Shown here: in pieces, positions 33,414 through 42,662 of the stretch
Layout of the letters: every line of letters begins with the position of its first letter
Numbering within the stretch: position 1 is the first letter of the stretch
Source: JAAXHH01 sp965248395
Lineage (GTDB): Bacteria > JAAXHH01
Direction of reading: 5' to 3'
DNA: 64,000 nucleotides
NCBI GenBank assembly: GCA_965248395.1
Contig: OZ252103.1
Coordinates: 2,170,001 to 2,234,000 of the forward strand
Notes under the pieces: generated by a model
Told to the model about the DNA's origin: nothing
Seen by the model: only the letters and a program-made list of their open reading frames with translations
Database searches by the model: none
Made by a program: the position numbers and the translations under genes

Positions 33414-36389
33414 CTACCTGAACCGGTACGTCACGCCCAGCTTGATCCGCCGTCCCTTTGGATCGTGCGTCAACGAATCGAAAGCCAGTTCCTGGTTGAC
33501 TGTGGGCGGCGCAGCGTCGGCCAGGTTCAACAACGACAGGGTGGCGATCACACCGGCACCGGGTACCCTCCACTGGAAGTTCATGTCGAAGGTCAGAAAT
33601 GGGTCGATCTTGGTCCAGTCTTCGCCCCCCGGCCCCGTATCAAACAAATAGTCCGCGTTCTCGTACGAAGCGATGTAGTGCCCTCTTGCGATGGCGCTGT
33701 AGTCCTCCCAGTGATACCCGACCGAGGCGTGCATTCTCAGCGGTGGTAAGGGCGGCGCCAGGGGATTCGTCACGTTGAGGAAGCCGACGGCTTCCTTCTC
33801 GTCCACGATCTGCACGTCGTTGTGGATGAGGGGCTCTACCGTGTAGTCGAGGGTGTAGCTGCCGTCCAGGTTAGCGGCTATCGCTCCATTGCCCACCACC
33901 TGACGTCCACCAATATGCCAGTCGATCCCGGAGGTTTTAAGTCCGGGCCAGTTGATGTGGTTTATCCTGATTCGTTCCATGTCCCCCGGGGCGCAACTCC
34001 CGTCGTTTTTGTTGCCGGGACAATAGATGCGGTCCTGTACCGCGGCACGGGTTGACGGATCCACATAGGCCGCGGCCAGGGCGTCATGGGGAATGATACC
34101 GATGGGATTGTTGAAGTCGAAATTCCAGTAATCCACCGCCATCTCGAAACCCCTGTCATTTTCGACGATGACGCCCAGGTTATAGGTAAAGGCCTCCTCC
34201 GGTTCGAGATCTTCGACACCCCGGTTTTCGATGGCCTTCCAGGCTTCCGTCGGTCCAACATAAGCCGTGTAGATGACAACGTCCGTATTCAGATCATCCA
34301 CCGAGGGAGTGCGGAACGTGGTCTGCAGCGTACCCCTCAGGGCCAGGTAATCGTTGACCTGCGCCCTCATCGATATCTTCGGATCCAGGCTGTTCGCAAA
34401 ACCGTAATCCTCGAAATGCAGCGCCGCCTGGGTATCCAGCCAGTCGCTGTATTTAAGCGCCAACTCGGCGAATACGGCGTGGGTTAGCTGGCTGTCGTCA
34501 TAGGGATGAATCCCCGATGTGAAGGTGAATGATCCCGTTTGGGCCGCGCAACTGGTATCCCCCGGTATGCGGCATGGATTCCGGGCCAGGTTGCCGGGTT
34601 CGTTTGGCATGGCAGACACGCCGACACGGCGAAGCTGGTAGCCTGTGGCGTAACTGGCGACGCCTTCCTTTAAAACGCCGTTCAGTACGGCATCCATGGC
34701 CAGCAGGCTGGCCTGGCTCGTAATGGCGACTTTTTCGTTGATCCAGCCGATCAACTCGGGACTATGCGCCAGATCGGCACGGTAATTCGGATTGGGGCTG
34801 CTCGCATAGGCGGCGCCCGGCTGCGCAGCGTACTGGAGGCCATTGGTAAAAGGATTGAAGTACGAGCAATTCCCGGTTCCGGCAGCGACACCGCTGGGGA
34901 TTGCCCCGAGGGCGAGCCCGGAAGGCGTATTCGGGTCCGGAACGGCTTCGACTCCGCAATTAGCTCCGCCGTACCCGCGGAAAGCCAGGAATTTCCGGTA
35001 CGCGTATTCCGCAGGGTGGCGCGACGTTCCCTTCGTATCCGAGTAAGAGATGCCCAGGTCGTAACTGATACTGCTTTCACCTATCGGACCCGTGAGCGAT
35101 CCTGCCAGACGGCGCGTGCGGGACTCCTTGCTCTGAACTCGTCCGGGACCGGCATTTCCGACCAGGCGGCCAAAGAAGTACCAGGGTTGGTCGCCGGTAA
35201 GGTCCAGCGTAACACCGGCGGCATTCGTATACGTCGGGTTTTCTGCTACGAAGGCCACACGGCCGGGATGATCGGCAGGTACTTGCTGTACACCGTCATA
35301 AAAGGCGATCGGGGGAAACGAAGGAGTCGTCTCCCATTCGGGTAAACGGGCATCGGCGTAGAGCGCTTCCAGGTGGTAATTCGTCTCGCCGAAGGAACCG
35401 TTGAGTTCGGCAAATCCCCTGGTATGCTGGAGTTTCTCGATAATGCTGTCCCATGGCTGGTAGCGGAAGCGGCACGTACTGGCGCCCACCTGGTAGCCAC
35501 CCATGCCCGCACAACCCGGATCGACGAATCGAGATTCTCCGGCAAGGATGCTTTCATCGGTTTGCAGCCCATCCGGTATGATGAACGCACCGGGATTCCC
35601 GTACCAGGACCAGCCCCAACCCCAGTCTGGAAAGTCGCGAAGCGTCCAGTCCCGCTCCTCGGCGCGCAGATTGTTTCGGCGCTTGTGTTCCAGGGATACG
35701 ACAAGGTTGGACGACCCGACTTTGCCGCCCCAGATTCCGCCCAGCATCATATCACCGGCCGCGTTGAAATAGTCGTAGGATACGTCTGCCTCAAATCCTT
35801 CGAAATCGCTTCTGGTTATGAAATTGGCGACCCCGGCTATCGCATCCGAACCGTACACGGCGCCCGCCCCTTCCTTCAGGATATCCAAGCGTTCGATGGA
35901 TATGGACGGAAAAGCGTTCACGTCGACGAAACGGCCCCCAACGAGCCTGCCTGGGACATAGGTCTGGCGCCTGCCGTTTAGTAACACCAGAGTACGGGAA
36001 GCGCCGAGTCCGCGGAGGTTGACGTTCGCTACCGATTCTATGATCTCATTTCCTGTAGAGTTGTACCAGCTGTTGGACTCGCCGATGACCCCGCTGCTGG
36101 CGCTCAGGTTCTTGAAGAGGTCGACCATCGAAGGCGCGCCTTGTTCGGCCAGCGATTCACGGTCGATGCGGGCGACCGCGTAGGGCAGATCGATCGGGGA
36201 TCTCCGGACCGCCGAACCGGTCACTACAATCGCCTCCGCTTCGATCACGGGCAGCATGTAGGTGGAGTCCAATTCCGCTTCCTGCTGTTGATCAGCGTGG
36301 ACTGTCGAGAAGGGAATGGTGGCCAGACCGAGAAGGCCGACTAGGCCGATCGAGACCAAGGAAAACGAGCACGTCCTTATTCTGGACAT
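33414..36389 (-). CDS. TonB-dependent outer-membrane receptor
   Basis: A 991-residue protein. The signal peptide (about 1-33, ending HA) is followed by a short N-terminal region, a plug domain (VTGSAVRRSPIDLPYAV, then SVANVNLRGLGASRTLVLLNGRR) and a 22-stranded-type barrel ending YRFR. Size and plug motifs match the large receptors that take up siderophores, glycans or other large nutrients with TonB-ExbBD energy. No SusD partner or transport operon is adjacent, so the ligand is unknown. A strong terminator follows. Confidence 0.92.
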   Translation of the reverse strand: MSRIRTCSFSLVSIGLVGLLGLATIPFSTVHADQQQEAELDSTYMLPVIEAEAIVVTGSAVRRSPIDLPYAVARIDRESLAEQGAPSMVDLFKNLSASSGVIGESNSWYNSTGNEIIESVANVNLRGLGASRTLVLLNGRRQTYVPGRLVGGRFVDVNAFPSISIERLDILKEGAGAVYGSDAIAGVANFITRSDFEGFEADVSYDYFNAAGDMMLGGIWGGKVGSSNLVVSLEHKRRNNLRAEERDWTLRDFPDWGWGWSWYGNPGAFIIPDGLQTDESILAGESRFVDPGCAGMGGYQVGASTCRFRYQPWDSIIEKLQHTRGFAELNGSFGETNYHLEALYADARLPEWETTPSFPPIAFYDGVQQVPADHPGRVAFVAENPTYTNAAGVTLDLTGDQPWYFFGRLVGNAGPGRVQSKESRTRRLAGSLTGPIGESSISYDLGISYSDTKGTSRHPAEYAYRKFLAFRGYGGANCGVEAVPDPNTPSGLALGAIPSGVAAGTGNCSYFNPFTNGLQYAAQPGAAYASSPNPNYRADLAHSPELIGWINEKVAITSQASLLAMDAVLNGVLKEGVASYATGYQLRRVGVSAMPNEPGNLARNPCRIPGDTSCAAQTGSFTFTSGIHPYDDSQLTHAVFAELALKYSDWLDTQAALHFEDYGFANSLDPKISMRAQVNDYLALRGTLQTTFRTPSVDDLNTDVVIYTAYVGPTEAWKAIENRGVEDLEPEEAFTYNLGVIVENDRGFEMAVDYWNFDFNNPIGIIPHDALAAAYVDPSTRAAVQDRIYCPGNKNDGSCAPGDMERIRINHINWPGLKTSGIDWHIGGRQVVGNGAIAANLDGSYTLDYTVEPLIHNDVQIVDEKEAVGFLNVTNPLAPPLPPLRMHASVGYHWEDYSAIARGHYIASYENADYLFDTGPGGEDWTKIDPFLTFDMNFQWRVPGAGVIATLSLLNLADAAPPTVNQELAFDSLTHDPKGRRIKLGVTYRFR

Positions 36390-36725
36390 GATAATCCGCC
36401 TAATTGAGTGTAATTTTATCAGTGGGAATGTGTAAGTGTTGGAACAGCAATATACCGTAAGAAAGCCATTCTGTCAAGGTATTTGGGGACTTACGCAGGC
36501 CGAAATCAAGTATTAAAGTTGGAACGAAAGCAGTTAAGAGCGATGGCTCCTGGACGGTCGCATGGACGATAAACCCCTCGTTATACAAACGTTTGAAATT
36601 CGTAATCTAACCTAATCATAACCAATTATAAACGATTCGTAAGAACTTAATGTGTATTTCCTGGATTTTGGCGCCCTACACTGGATTTTGGCGCCCTACA
36701 ATAGAGCTTTAGCCCCAGGTATGAA
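36390..36725. other. Intergenic region upstream of the TonB receptor
   Basis: AT-rich upstream region of the minus-strand receptor gene. It holds the tandem 20-bp repeat at 36661-36700 and no convincing gene. Confidence 0.5.
36661..36700. repeat. Perfect 20-bp tandem duplication
   Basis: The unit ctggattttggcgccctaca occurs twice head to tail at 36661-36680 and 36681-36700. No mobile element borders it. Confidence 0.95.
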
Positions 36726-36981
36726 TTAACAGGTTCTTCTCAGATTCAAGCACCAGAACAGGGGCGGCAGGGCGTAGACGTCGCTTCGCCCTTCAACATA
36801 CCGTTCCTGCTGATCGGACGGGTCGTCGTTTTCAAGGATCGCCCATTTTACCGACGTAGCCCTTCAGGTGGGAGGCCGTGGACCGTTCCGCTTCCGGTAT
36901 GCACTCCGTTTCGGCCAGGTAGTCCAAGACCATCTCGGATGCGGGGCCGGCCACCTGTGCCACATGGTTCAGTGTATCTTC
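36726..36981 (-). pseudogene. Frameshifted fragment of an unrecognised gene
   Basis: On the minus strand one frame reads about 45 codons (including VAGPASEMVLDYLAETE) and stops. A neighbouring frame then continues as KWAILENDDPSDQQERYVEG and ends at TAA (36726-36728). The two halves join near 36848, so a single frameshift in a once-continuous gene is likely. The 5' end is missing and I do not recognise the family. Confidence 0.3.
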
Positions 36982-37120
36982 TCATGTAAGATGTAGGGAG
37001 GCCGGTGGCGAAGGAGGTGCCGTGCTCGGCTTACCGCCACGAGTTCGGCCGTGCGGCTTCCGTGGGTGTGGACCTTACGGGGTTGCCGATCGGACATGGT
37101 ACGGACTTTTCCAGGTCCTT

Positions 37121-37462
37121 TCAGGCGCCGAAGGCGTCGATGGCGCCTTCCAGCGTGTCGTGGACGGCGAAAACGGTGGTCAGCTTGGTCATCTGCAGCA
37201 GACTGCTGACGCTCCTGGTTACCCGTGCGAGTTTCAGGTCTCCGTCCACTTTCTGCATGCGGGTGTACGCCCGGATCAGCAGGCCCAGTCCCGAACTGTC
37301 GATCCAGTGCACCTTGCTCAGGTCAAAGATGATCTTCCTTGATCCATCGTCGGCCAGGTTGTTGATGCGCTCGCTCAGTGCGTCGGTATCTCTTCCCTCG
37401 GCCATACGCCCGCTCAGTTCCAGTACCGTTACGTCGCCAAGCTTGATCTCTCTTACTTTCAC
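37121..37462 (-). CDS. STAS-domain protein (anti-sigma-factor antagonist type)
   Basis: A 113-residue SpoIIAA/RsbV-like domain. The phospho-serine loop is VHWIDSSGLGLLIRAY; the strand-helix order matches STAS throughout, ending TKLTTVFAVHDTLEGAIDAF. GTG start. It stands alone, without a recognisable anti-sigma kinase or PP2C phosphatase nearby, like the paralogue at 28758. The two share the C-terminal pattern TxLxTVFxxxDxxxxAxxA. Confidence 0.87.
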   Translation of the reverse strand: MKVREIKLGDVTVLELSGRMAEGRDTDALSERINNLADDGSRKIIFDLSKVHWIDSSGLGLLIRAYTRMQKVDGDLKLARVTRSVSSLLQMTKLTTVFAVHDTLEGAIDAFGA

Positions 37463-37928
37463 TCCTGCCTGCCTCTCTCAAGTGGGTTCGCCGTACAACT
37501 TCACACAAAGCCGGTAACGGCCCTGAAATTGACATTTCATCGACACGAAGTATTTACTGATACCGGTGATTGAACTTGCAGCTAACCACCGTTCACCGGT
37601 AACTTGTCCAGGTGAAGCGGTACCGGGCAAAGCCGCATGAAAGACCGTTCAAGCGCAGGTACCGGCGCAAGACCTCAGCGGGATCGATGATGATTTGCCT
37701 GGACGTGGCGGGAACTGTATGGTGCCGAAAGGGGGTCGACGCAGCTTCAAGCGGGATTTCGCACCAACTGCGGAGACACTTCCCTTCGCCGGATGCCATC
37801 CAACAGGATGGATTCGGTCTTTGTTCGTTTGAGAATTTCGTTTTGCATTGTAAACATGGTTCGACTATCTGTCAAGACAGATTTTGCCGTGTTCTACTGG
37901 AATCATGATCTGGAGGTGGGCATCCCTG
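37463..37928. other. Divergent intergenic region, nothing recognised
   Basis: About 466 bases between the minus-strand STAS gene and the plus-strand reductase. A 98-codon open frame at 37612-37908 is rich in Arg and Cys, has no ribosome site and looks non-coding. No structured RNA was recognised. Confidence 0.5.
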
Positions 37929-38621
37929 ATGACCCCGGTTCAAAAACCATACATCGTGCTTAACTACGCCGCCAGCGTGGACGGAAAAATCTCCTCGGAT
38001 CGCCGTGGCCCCGTGCGCTTTTCGAGCAGGAAGGACCGGTCGCTGTTGGACGAGATCAGGGCGGAAGCCGATGCCGTACTCATTGGAGCGGGTACGCTGA
38101 GAGCCGAAGACCCACCCGCCGGGATCCAAAGCGCGAAGCGCAGGGATGAGCGCGTTAAAACCGGCAAACCACCGCATCCTGTCTCGATCGTGCTGAGCCG
38201 AACCCTGCGGATGCCATCGGAAGGCCGCTACTTCTCGGACCAACAGGTCGAAAGGATCATCGTGACCCCGGAAGGAACTCCAGGCGAGATGTTCGCGCCG
38301 TTTCAAGATAAGGCCGAGCTCATACAAGTTGGCCAGAACTCGGTGGACCTCCCCGCTCTATGTGCCATTCTCTACGGCCGCGGCATGCACCGGATGGTCG
38401 TGGAGGGTGGCGGTGAAGTCAACATGGCCTTATTCGAAGCGGGTCTGGTGGACGAGGTCTACATGACGCTGTGTCCCGTGATCATCGGCGGACGTAATGC
38501 GCCGACGCCCGCGGACGGAACGGGTTTTCCGGCGGACCGCCTCGCCAACCTGGCACTGGTGGAGTCCAGGCAGGTCGGACAGGAACTCTTCCTGCGGTAT
38601 CGGGTGGAACGAGAAGCGTAG
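37929..38621 (+). CDS. RibD C-terminal-domain reductase
   Basis: A 230-residue protein of the RibD_C / dihydrofolate-reductase-like fold, which reduces diaminopyrimidine ribosyl phosphates with NADPH in riboflavin synthesis. Visible motifs: NYAASVDGKISSDR, ADAVLIGAGTLRAEDP and VEGGGEVNMALFEAGLVDEVYMTLCPVIIGG. The deaminase half of bifunctional RibD is absent and no rib genes are adjacent, so it may be a separate pyrimidine reductase or a paralogue with another role. ATG 37929 starts just before the first strand; GGAGG lies about twelve bases upstream. Confidence 0.83.
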   Translation: MTPVQKPYIVLNYAASVDGKISSDRRGPVRFSSRKDRSLLDEIRAEADAVLIGAGTLRAEDPPAGIQSAKRRDERVKTGKPPHPVSIVLSRTLRMPSEGRYFSDQQVERIIVTPEGTPGEMFAPFQDKAELIQVGQNSVDLPALCAILYGRGMHRMVVEGGGEVNMALFEAGLVDEVYMTLCPVIIGGRNAPTPADGTGFPADRLANLALVESRQVGQELFLRYRVEREA

Positions 38622-38650
38622 CAGAAGTTTGAATTTTCCGCGGCCGATCC

Positions 38651-39118
38651 TTACCGAAGGGCGTGGACCCTGATCCGGACGGTCTCGTCGTATATCTCCA
38701 GCCTGGAATCCGCAAGGTACATGGGGACCTTGACGGGACTGCCGTCCGCACTGGCCGGTTCGAGCGTGACGTCCACCATCGATGGCGAAAGACCCTCCCA
38801 GGTGCCCCAGTAGATGTCGATCAGCAGGCCGATGCCGAGGGTGAGCAGGATGTCTGCGACGATCACCGATTTAAGCTTTACCTTCTGCAACACTACCCAT
38901 TTCGTCTCGTAACCCGGCTTGGAGATCTCCACCAGGTGGGATTCATTACGCGGCAACTCGATGGTGAACGGACTCGTTTCATTGTCGACGCGATCGGGAA
39001 TCTTGATACGGGCGTCGGCGGGCGTGACATTGATTTCGACGTTCTGGGTATCGCCCAGGAACACCCGGCCACAGCCGGAGCAAAAGAAGACCATCATACA
39101 TAACATCAAGTGCCGCAT
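38651..39118 (-). CDS. PEGA-domain lipoprotein
   Basis: A 155-residue lipoprotein. The leader ends in the lipobox FFCSGC with the acylated cysteine at C17. A PEGA-like beta domain follows (VTPADARIKIP to HLVEISKPGYETK), then a hydrophobic segment near residues 85-105 that could be a membrane helix. GGAGG six bases before ATG 39118 fixes the start; the open frame extends further upstream without a better site. Function unknown; PEGA domains often sit in surface or cell-wall-linked proteins. Confidence 0.78.
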   Translation of the reverse strand: MRHLMLCMMVFFCSGCGRVFLGDTQNVEINVTPADARIKIPDRVDNETSPFTIELPRNESHLVEISKPGYETKWVVLQKVKLKSVIVADILLTLGIGLLIDIYWGTWEGLSPSMVDVTLEPASADGSPVKVPMYLADSRLEIYDETVRIRVHALR

Positions 39119-39183
39119 GTATTTCCTCCAGGTACTCCTGTTGAGATTGTAGCGGTTGAAAGTCACCTGTACGAGACCGGGTA

Positions 39184-40149
39184 TCATGTCCAGTTCGTAT
39201 AGGGCGGCAGCGGCCAGTTCGCCTCGCTGCCGATGGCAAGGGCCCGGGACCGTTCGTACACGGTCAACGGCGAGATATGCGCCGCCCCGGCATTCTCCTC
39301 CAGCTGGGTCCGGTTCTTGGCCCCTGGAATCACGGAGGTCACGCCCGGCGTATCCAGCACGAAGCGGAGGGAAGCCTGCGCCACGGTACGCCCGCCGCCG
39401 TCTAGCAGGAAGGTCAGTTCCGAAAGTTTCCGTAGCGCGGCCCGAATGCGCGGATTGTCGAACCGGGGATGCCGGCGGTCCGCATGGTCCAACTGGGACA
39501 GCGACTCGAAGTACTTACCGGTGAGCGCCCCCTGGGCCAGAGGCACGCGTATGAGCGTACCCAGGTTCTCCTTAACCGCGAGTTGCAACCCGGCTAAACC
39601 CACCGGATTTACGATGCTGTAACCGATCTGGGCCATCGTGAGGTTTCCCAGCGCCATCAGGGACCGAATGATTTCCGTTTCGTAGGTAGAGATGCCGAAA
39701 CAACTGATCTTGCCTTCCTCGACAAGTCGCGTCAACACCTCCACCAACGCCGGCATGTCGCCCTCCTCCGGTTCGCCGTGCAACTGGTAGATATCGATAT
39801 AGTCGGTCTGCAGCCGTTCCAGGCTGCCCTCGCAGGCCCGGGTGATGTATCGCTGCACCGGCTCACCAGGGTCCTCGGGCCTGGGCCCAACCTTGGTCGC
39901 TATCACGTAGCGGTCCCGCCTGCCCCGGAGCGCCCGGCCGATGATCCGCTCGCTGTGGCCGGCGCCATATCCATTGGCCGTATCGAGGAGGTTGATGCCG
40001 AGGGATTCCGCGTGCCTGATGGTGGCGATGGATTCATAGTCGTCGATACCCGTCCAGTTCGCCCCGCCGGCCATCCCGGACATGGGGTAGCAACCCAGGC
40101 CGACGCACGATACCTCGATACCGGTTTTTCCCAGAACGCGGTACTCCAA
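39184..40149 (-). CDS. Aldo/keto reductase
   Basis: A 321-residue (alpha/beta)8 NADPH-dependent oxidoreductase. The motifs include LGKTGIEVSCVGLGCYPMSG at the start, the catalytic Asp-Tyr region (LLDTANGYGAGHSERIIGRAL), the catalytic His in YQLHGEPEEGD, and a C-terminal cofactor-binding VTSVIPGAKNRTQLEEN. The frame is open further upstream, but TTG 40149 has AAGGA about ten bases before it and begins exactly at the family N-terminus. It follows the penicillin-acylase gene by 16 bases on the same strand. The substrate is not known. Confidence 0.87.
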   Translation of the reverse strand: MEYRVLGKTGIEVSCVGLGCYPMSGMAGGANWTGIDDYESIATIRHAESLGINLLDTANGYGAGHSERIIGRALRGRRDRYVIATKVGPRPEDPGEPVQRYITRACEGSLERLQTDYIDIYQLHGEPEEGDMPALVEVLTRLVEEGKISCFGISTYETEIIRSLMALGNLTMAQIGYSIVNPVGLAGLQLAVKENLGTLIRVPLAQGALTGKYFESLSQLDHADRRHPRFDNPRIRAALRKLSELTFLLDGGGRTVAQASLRFVLDTPGVTSVIPGAKNRTQLEENAGAAHISPLTVYERSRALAIGSEANWPLPPYTNWT

Positions 40150-40165
40150 AAACGCATCGTCCTTT

Positions 40166-42505
40166 CTAACGCGGGGTGAGCGTAAGTCGATGCCCCGCAA
40201 TATTTTCCACCGCCTCCCTGCTGAAAGCCAGCGGGAGGTATTCGTCGTTCGCCCAGGTTTCAAGCAGGCTGCCGTAATAGGGGCTCTCGGGCTGGCCCGA
40301 TTGGCCCGGCGTTATGATGAAGACGGAACGGTCCCAGTCGTCCGTGTCCAGGATGTGCCGAAAGCTCACCGACGTGGCGGCGATGGTGCCGAAACCGCCG
40401 GACCGCTCTGCGGCAGGCAGGGAGAAGGCATCCGTGAGAATATGGGTGAAGGGGCTTTTCTGGAGACGCCCGTACCGCCACTGGCTCCAGTCCTCGCCCA
40501 GTTCCCGCTTCAATCGTTCCACGGTCTTGCGCAGGCCTTCTTCTACGAGCGGGCGACGCTCGACATCCGGCGTATCGGGATCGTAGGCCGCCGACTCCGC
40601 TTCGGCGCGCCAGCGGTAGTAGACCGCAGCACCGGCGCTGTCCTTATTCATCCGGCCATTCCAATTGGCGACCAGTTCACGGGCCCGTTCGATTTCCTCG
40701 TCCTCCGACGTCCATCCCCGGAACGACGGGATGTCGGCCTCGGCCCGGAGGGAATAGGCGTCCAACTGGATTTTCTTGTGATCTTCGATGGAATACTTGC
40801 GGTTGGATTGCAGCAGGTGCCTCATGCGGACGATCCGGGAGTATTCGACGCCCCTCGAAGAGTGGAACATGACCGGCCGGCCTTCATAATCCGGCGGATG
40901 GGAATCGTTGTTCGCGGTTCCTACCCAACCGCGCTGCGGGTTGTACTCGCGGGGCAGGTCTGATCGAAAATCCTGCCACTCGTACCGTCCGTCTCCAGGG
41001 ACAGGCAGCCTTCCGTTCCAGCCGTCGCGGTCCGGCGTTAAGGCCGAGACCTGGAAGGCTATGTTGCCCTCTACGTCGCCGAAGACCAGGTTGTGGGTGG
41101 GCACCTTCCAGAACATGGCGCGTTCGAAGAAGTCCTCCGCGCTTTCTGCCTGGGCCATGCGGAAGCATCCCAGGTAGGGCGCGGTGCCCGGTTCGTGGGT
41201 GATCGACCGCACGGCGTAGACCACGCGGTTCTCCGGATCTTCGTAGAAAACCGGTCCGTGACGGCTGAACTTCAGCACGACCTCGCGGGGCTCTTCGCCC
41301 TTCACCGGGATCTGCTCCCGGATGACGCGCAGGGGTTCCCAGCCGTCCTGCCACCGCACCATGTCGGGATTATCCGGATGAAGTTCCTCCACGTACACGT
41401 CGTTCACGTCGACCCCCGCGAAGGTGAACCCCCAGGCGACGCGGTCGTTGTGACCGGCGTTCACCCCCACGAAGGGTGGTTCGCCGGCACCGATCACGTT
41501 CCAACCCGGGGCGTTCAGGTGGGAGTAGTAACGCAGCGACGGGTTCTCCAGGCGGCGGTGGGGATCGTTGACGACCATGACCTGGCCGGTAATGGACAGG
41601 GCACCGCTCACGGCCCAGTTGTTGCTGCCGATCTCGAGCAGTTGCTCCGGCGTGGGCGCCTCGGCCTGACGGTTCTCCGGCACGAGACCGTGATACGGTT
41701 CCACGAGCTCGAGTTGCGGCAGGCGGCCCGGAACGAGGGGATCGCCTTCCCCCTTCCTGATCGCGGCCACGATGTCCTCCGGAATAATGGTCACGTCCAG
41801 ACCTTCCGGCACCACGAGATCATCCCATGGAAGGGGCGCCGCCCTGCGATTGGCTTCCTCGACGCCGAGTTCCGACACGGCCCTTGCGAGCCGGATCTCG
41901 TCCCCGGCGTCGTTGCCCGCGCTCGGGAAGTTAAGCCCGGTCCAGCGCCGCACTACCGTCTCCTTCGTCCACCTGCCGGGTTCGATGCCCGTCAGTTTGA
42001 ACTCAACGGGCAGTTCATCCGCATGGCTGTCGATATAGGCGTTGATCCCGTTCGCGTAGGCGGTGAAGATGCGTTCGCCTTCGGCGTGGTAGCTGGTCCA
42101 TTCCCGTTCGTCGAAGGGTCCGCGATACATCATGAGCCGCGTTCGGGCGTCGTAATCGAAGGCTTCGGGACCGAAGATCTCCGCGAGACGGCCCTCCCGC
42201 CACCGTCGCCACATTTCCAGCTGCCACAGGCGGTCCTGGGCCATCACGTAGCCCTGGGCGAAGAAGAGGTCATCGGTGTTCTGCGCGTAGATGTGGGGAA
42301 TGCCGTGCTGGTCGCGGACCACTTCCACGGGTTCTTTCAGCCCTTCCAGCGTCAGATCGCCCTCGATCTGGGAAAGGGATTCACGGGCAAGGGACCTGAG
42401 TTGTTCGTCGGAATCGATCGTATCCTCCATTTCGCCGCAGCCCGCGACGAAGTAGACAAGCGCAGCAAGCACGATACCCGGATTGATAGTACGCAAGAAA
42501 GACAT
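40166..42505 (-). CDS. Penicillin-acylase-family Ntn hydrolase (lipoprotein)
   Basis: A 779-residue amidase. The leader ends at a lipobox FVAGC (C23), so it is probably a lipoprotein. The autocatalytic cleavage site is EIGSNNWAVSG with the nucleophile S294, separating an alpha chain of about 270 residues from a beta chain of about 485. The beta chain has the usual VNDPHR and WGFTFAGVDVNDVY oxyanion and metal regions. These enzymes cleave acylated amines such as beta-lactam side chains or acyl-homoserine lactones; the natural substrate here is unknown. Confidence 0.92.
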   Translation of the reverse strand: MSFLRTINPGIVLAALVYFVAGCGEMEDTIDSDEQLRSLARESLSQIEGDLTLEGLKEPVEVVRDQHGIPHIYAQNTDDLFFAQGYVMAQDRLWQLEMWRRWREGRLAEIFGPEAFDYDARTRLMMYRGPFDEREWTSYHAEGERIFTAYANGINAYIDSHADELPVEFKLTGIEPGRWTKETVVRRWTGLNFPSAGNDAGDEIRLARAVSELGVEEANRRAAPLPWDDLVVPEGLDVTIIPEDIVAAIRKGEGDPLVPGRLPQLELVEPYHGLVPENRQAEAPTPEQLLEIGSNNWAVSGALSITGQVMVVNDPHRRLENPSLRYYSHLNAPGWNVIGAGEPPFVGVNAGHNDRVAWGFTFAGVDVNDVYVEELHPDNPDMVRWQDGWEPLRVIREQIPVKGEEPREVVLKFSRHGPVFYEDPENRVVYAVRSITHEPGTAPYLGCFRMAQAESAEDFFERAMFWKVPTHNLVFGDVEGNIAFQVSALTPDRDGWNGRLPVPGDGRYEWQDFRSDLPREYNPQRGWVGTANNDSHPPDYEGRPVMFHSSRGVEYSRIVRMRHLLQSNRKYSIEDHKKIQLDAYSLRAEADIPSFRGWTSEDEEIERARELVANWNGRMNKDSAGAAVYYRWRAEAESAAYDPDTPDVERRPLVEEGLRKTVERLKRELGEDWSQWRYGRLQKSPFTHILTDAFSLPAAERSGGFGTIAATSVSFRHILDTDDWDRSVFIITPGQSGQPESPYYGSLLETWANDEYLPLAFSREAVENIAGHRLTLTPR

Positions 42506-42662
42506 AAAGGTTCCTCCACGTGCGCGTGGGTAAGATCACACAAAGCAACTAAACGGTACGGTTAGGCGACACGGGCAACGGTGTACCGTGTCATGCTTTC
42601 CCCGAGTGATAATCAGCATCCTACCAAACGCCGGTTTTGTTGTCAAGAATCCCACGCCTTGA

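Noticed and set aside
37612..37908. A 98-codon plus-strand frame upstream of the RibD-like gene
   Set aside because: Its residue make-up is abnormal, it lacks a ribosome site and resembles no known protein.
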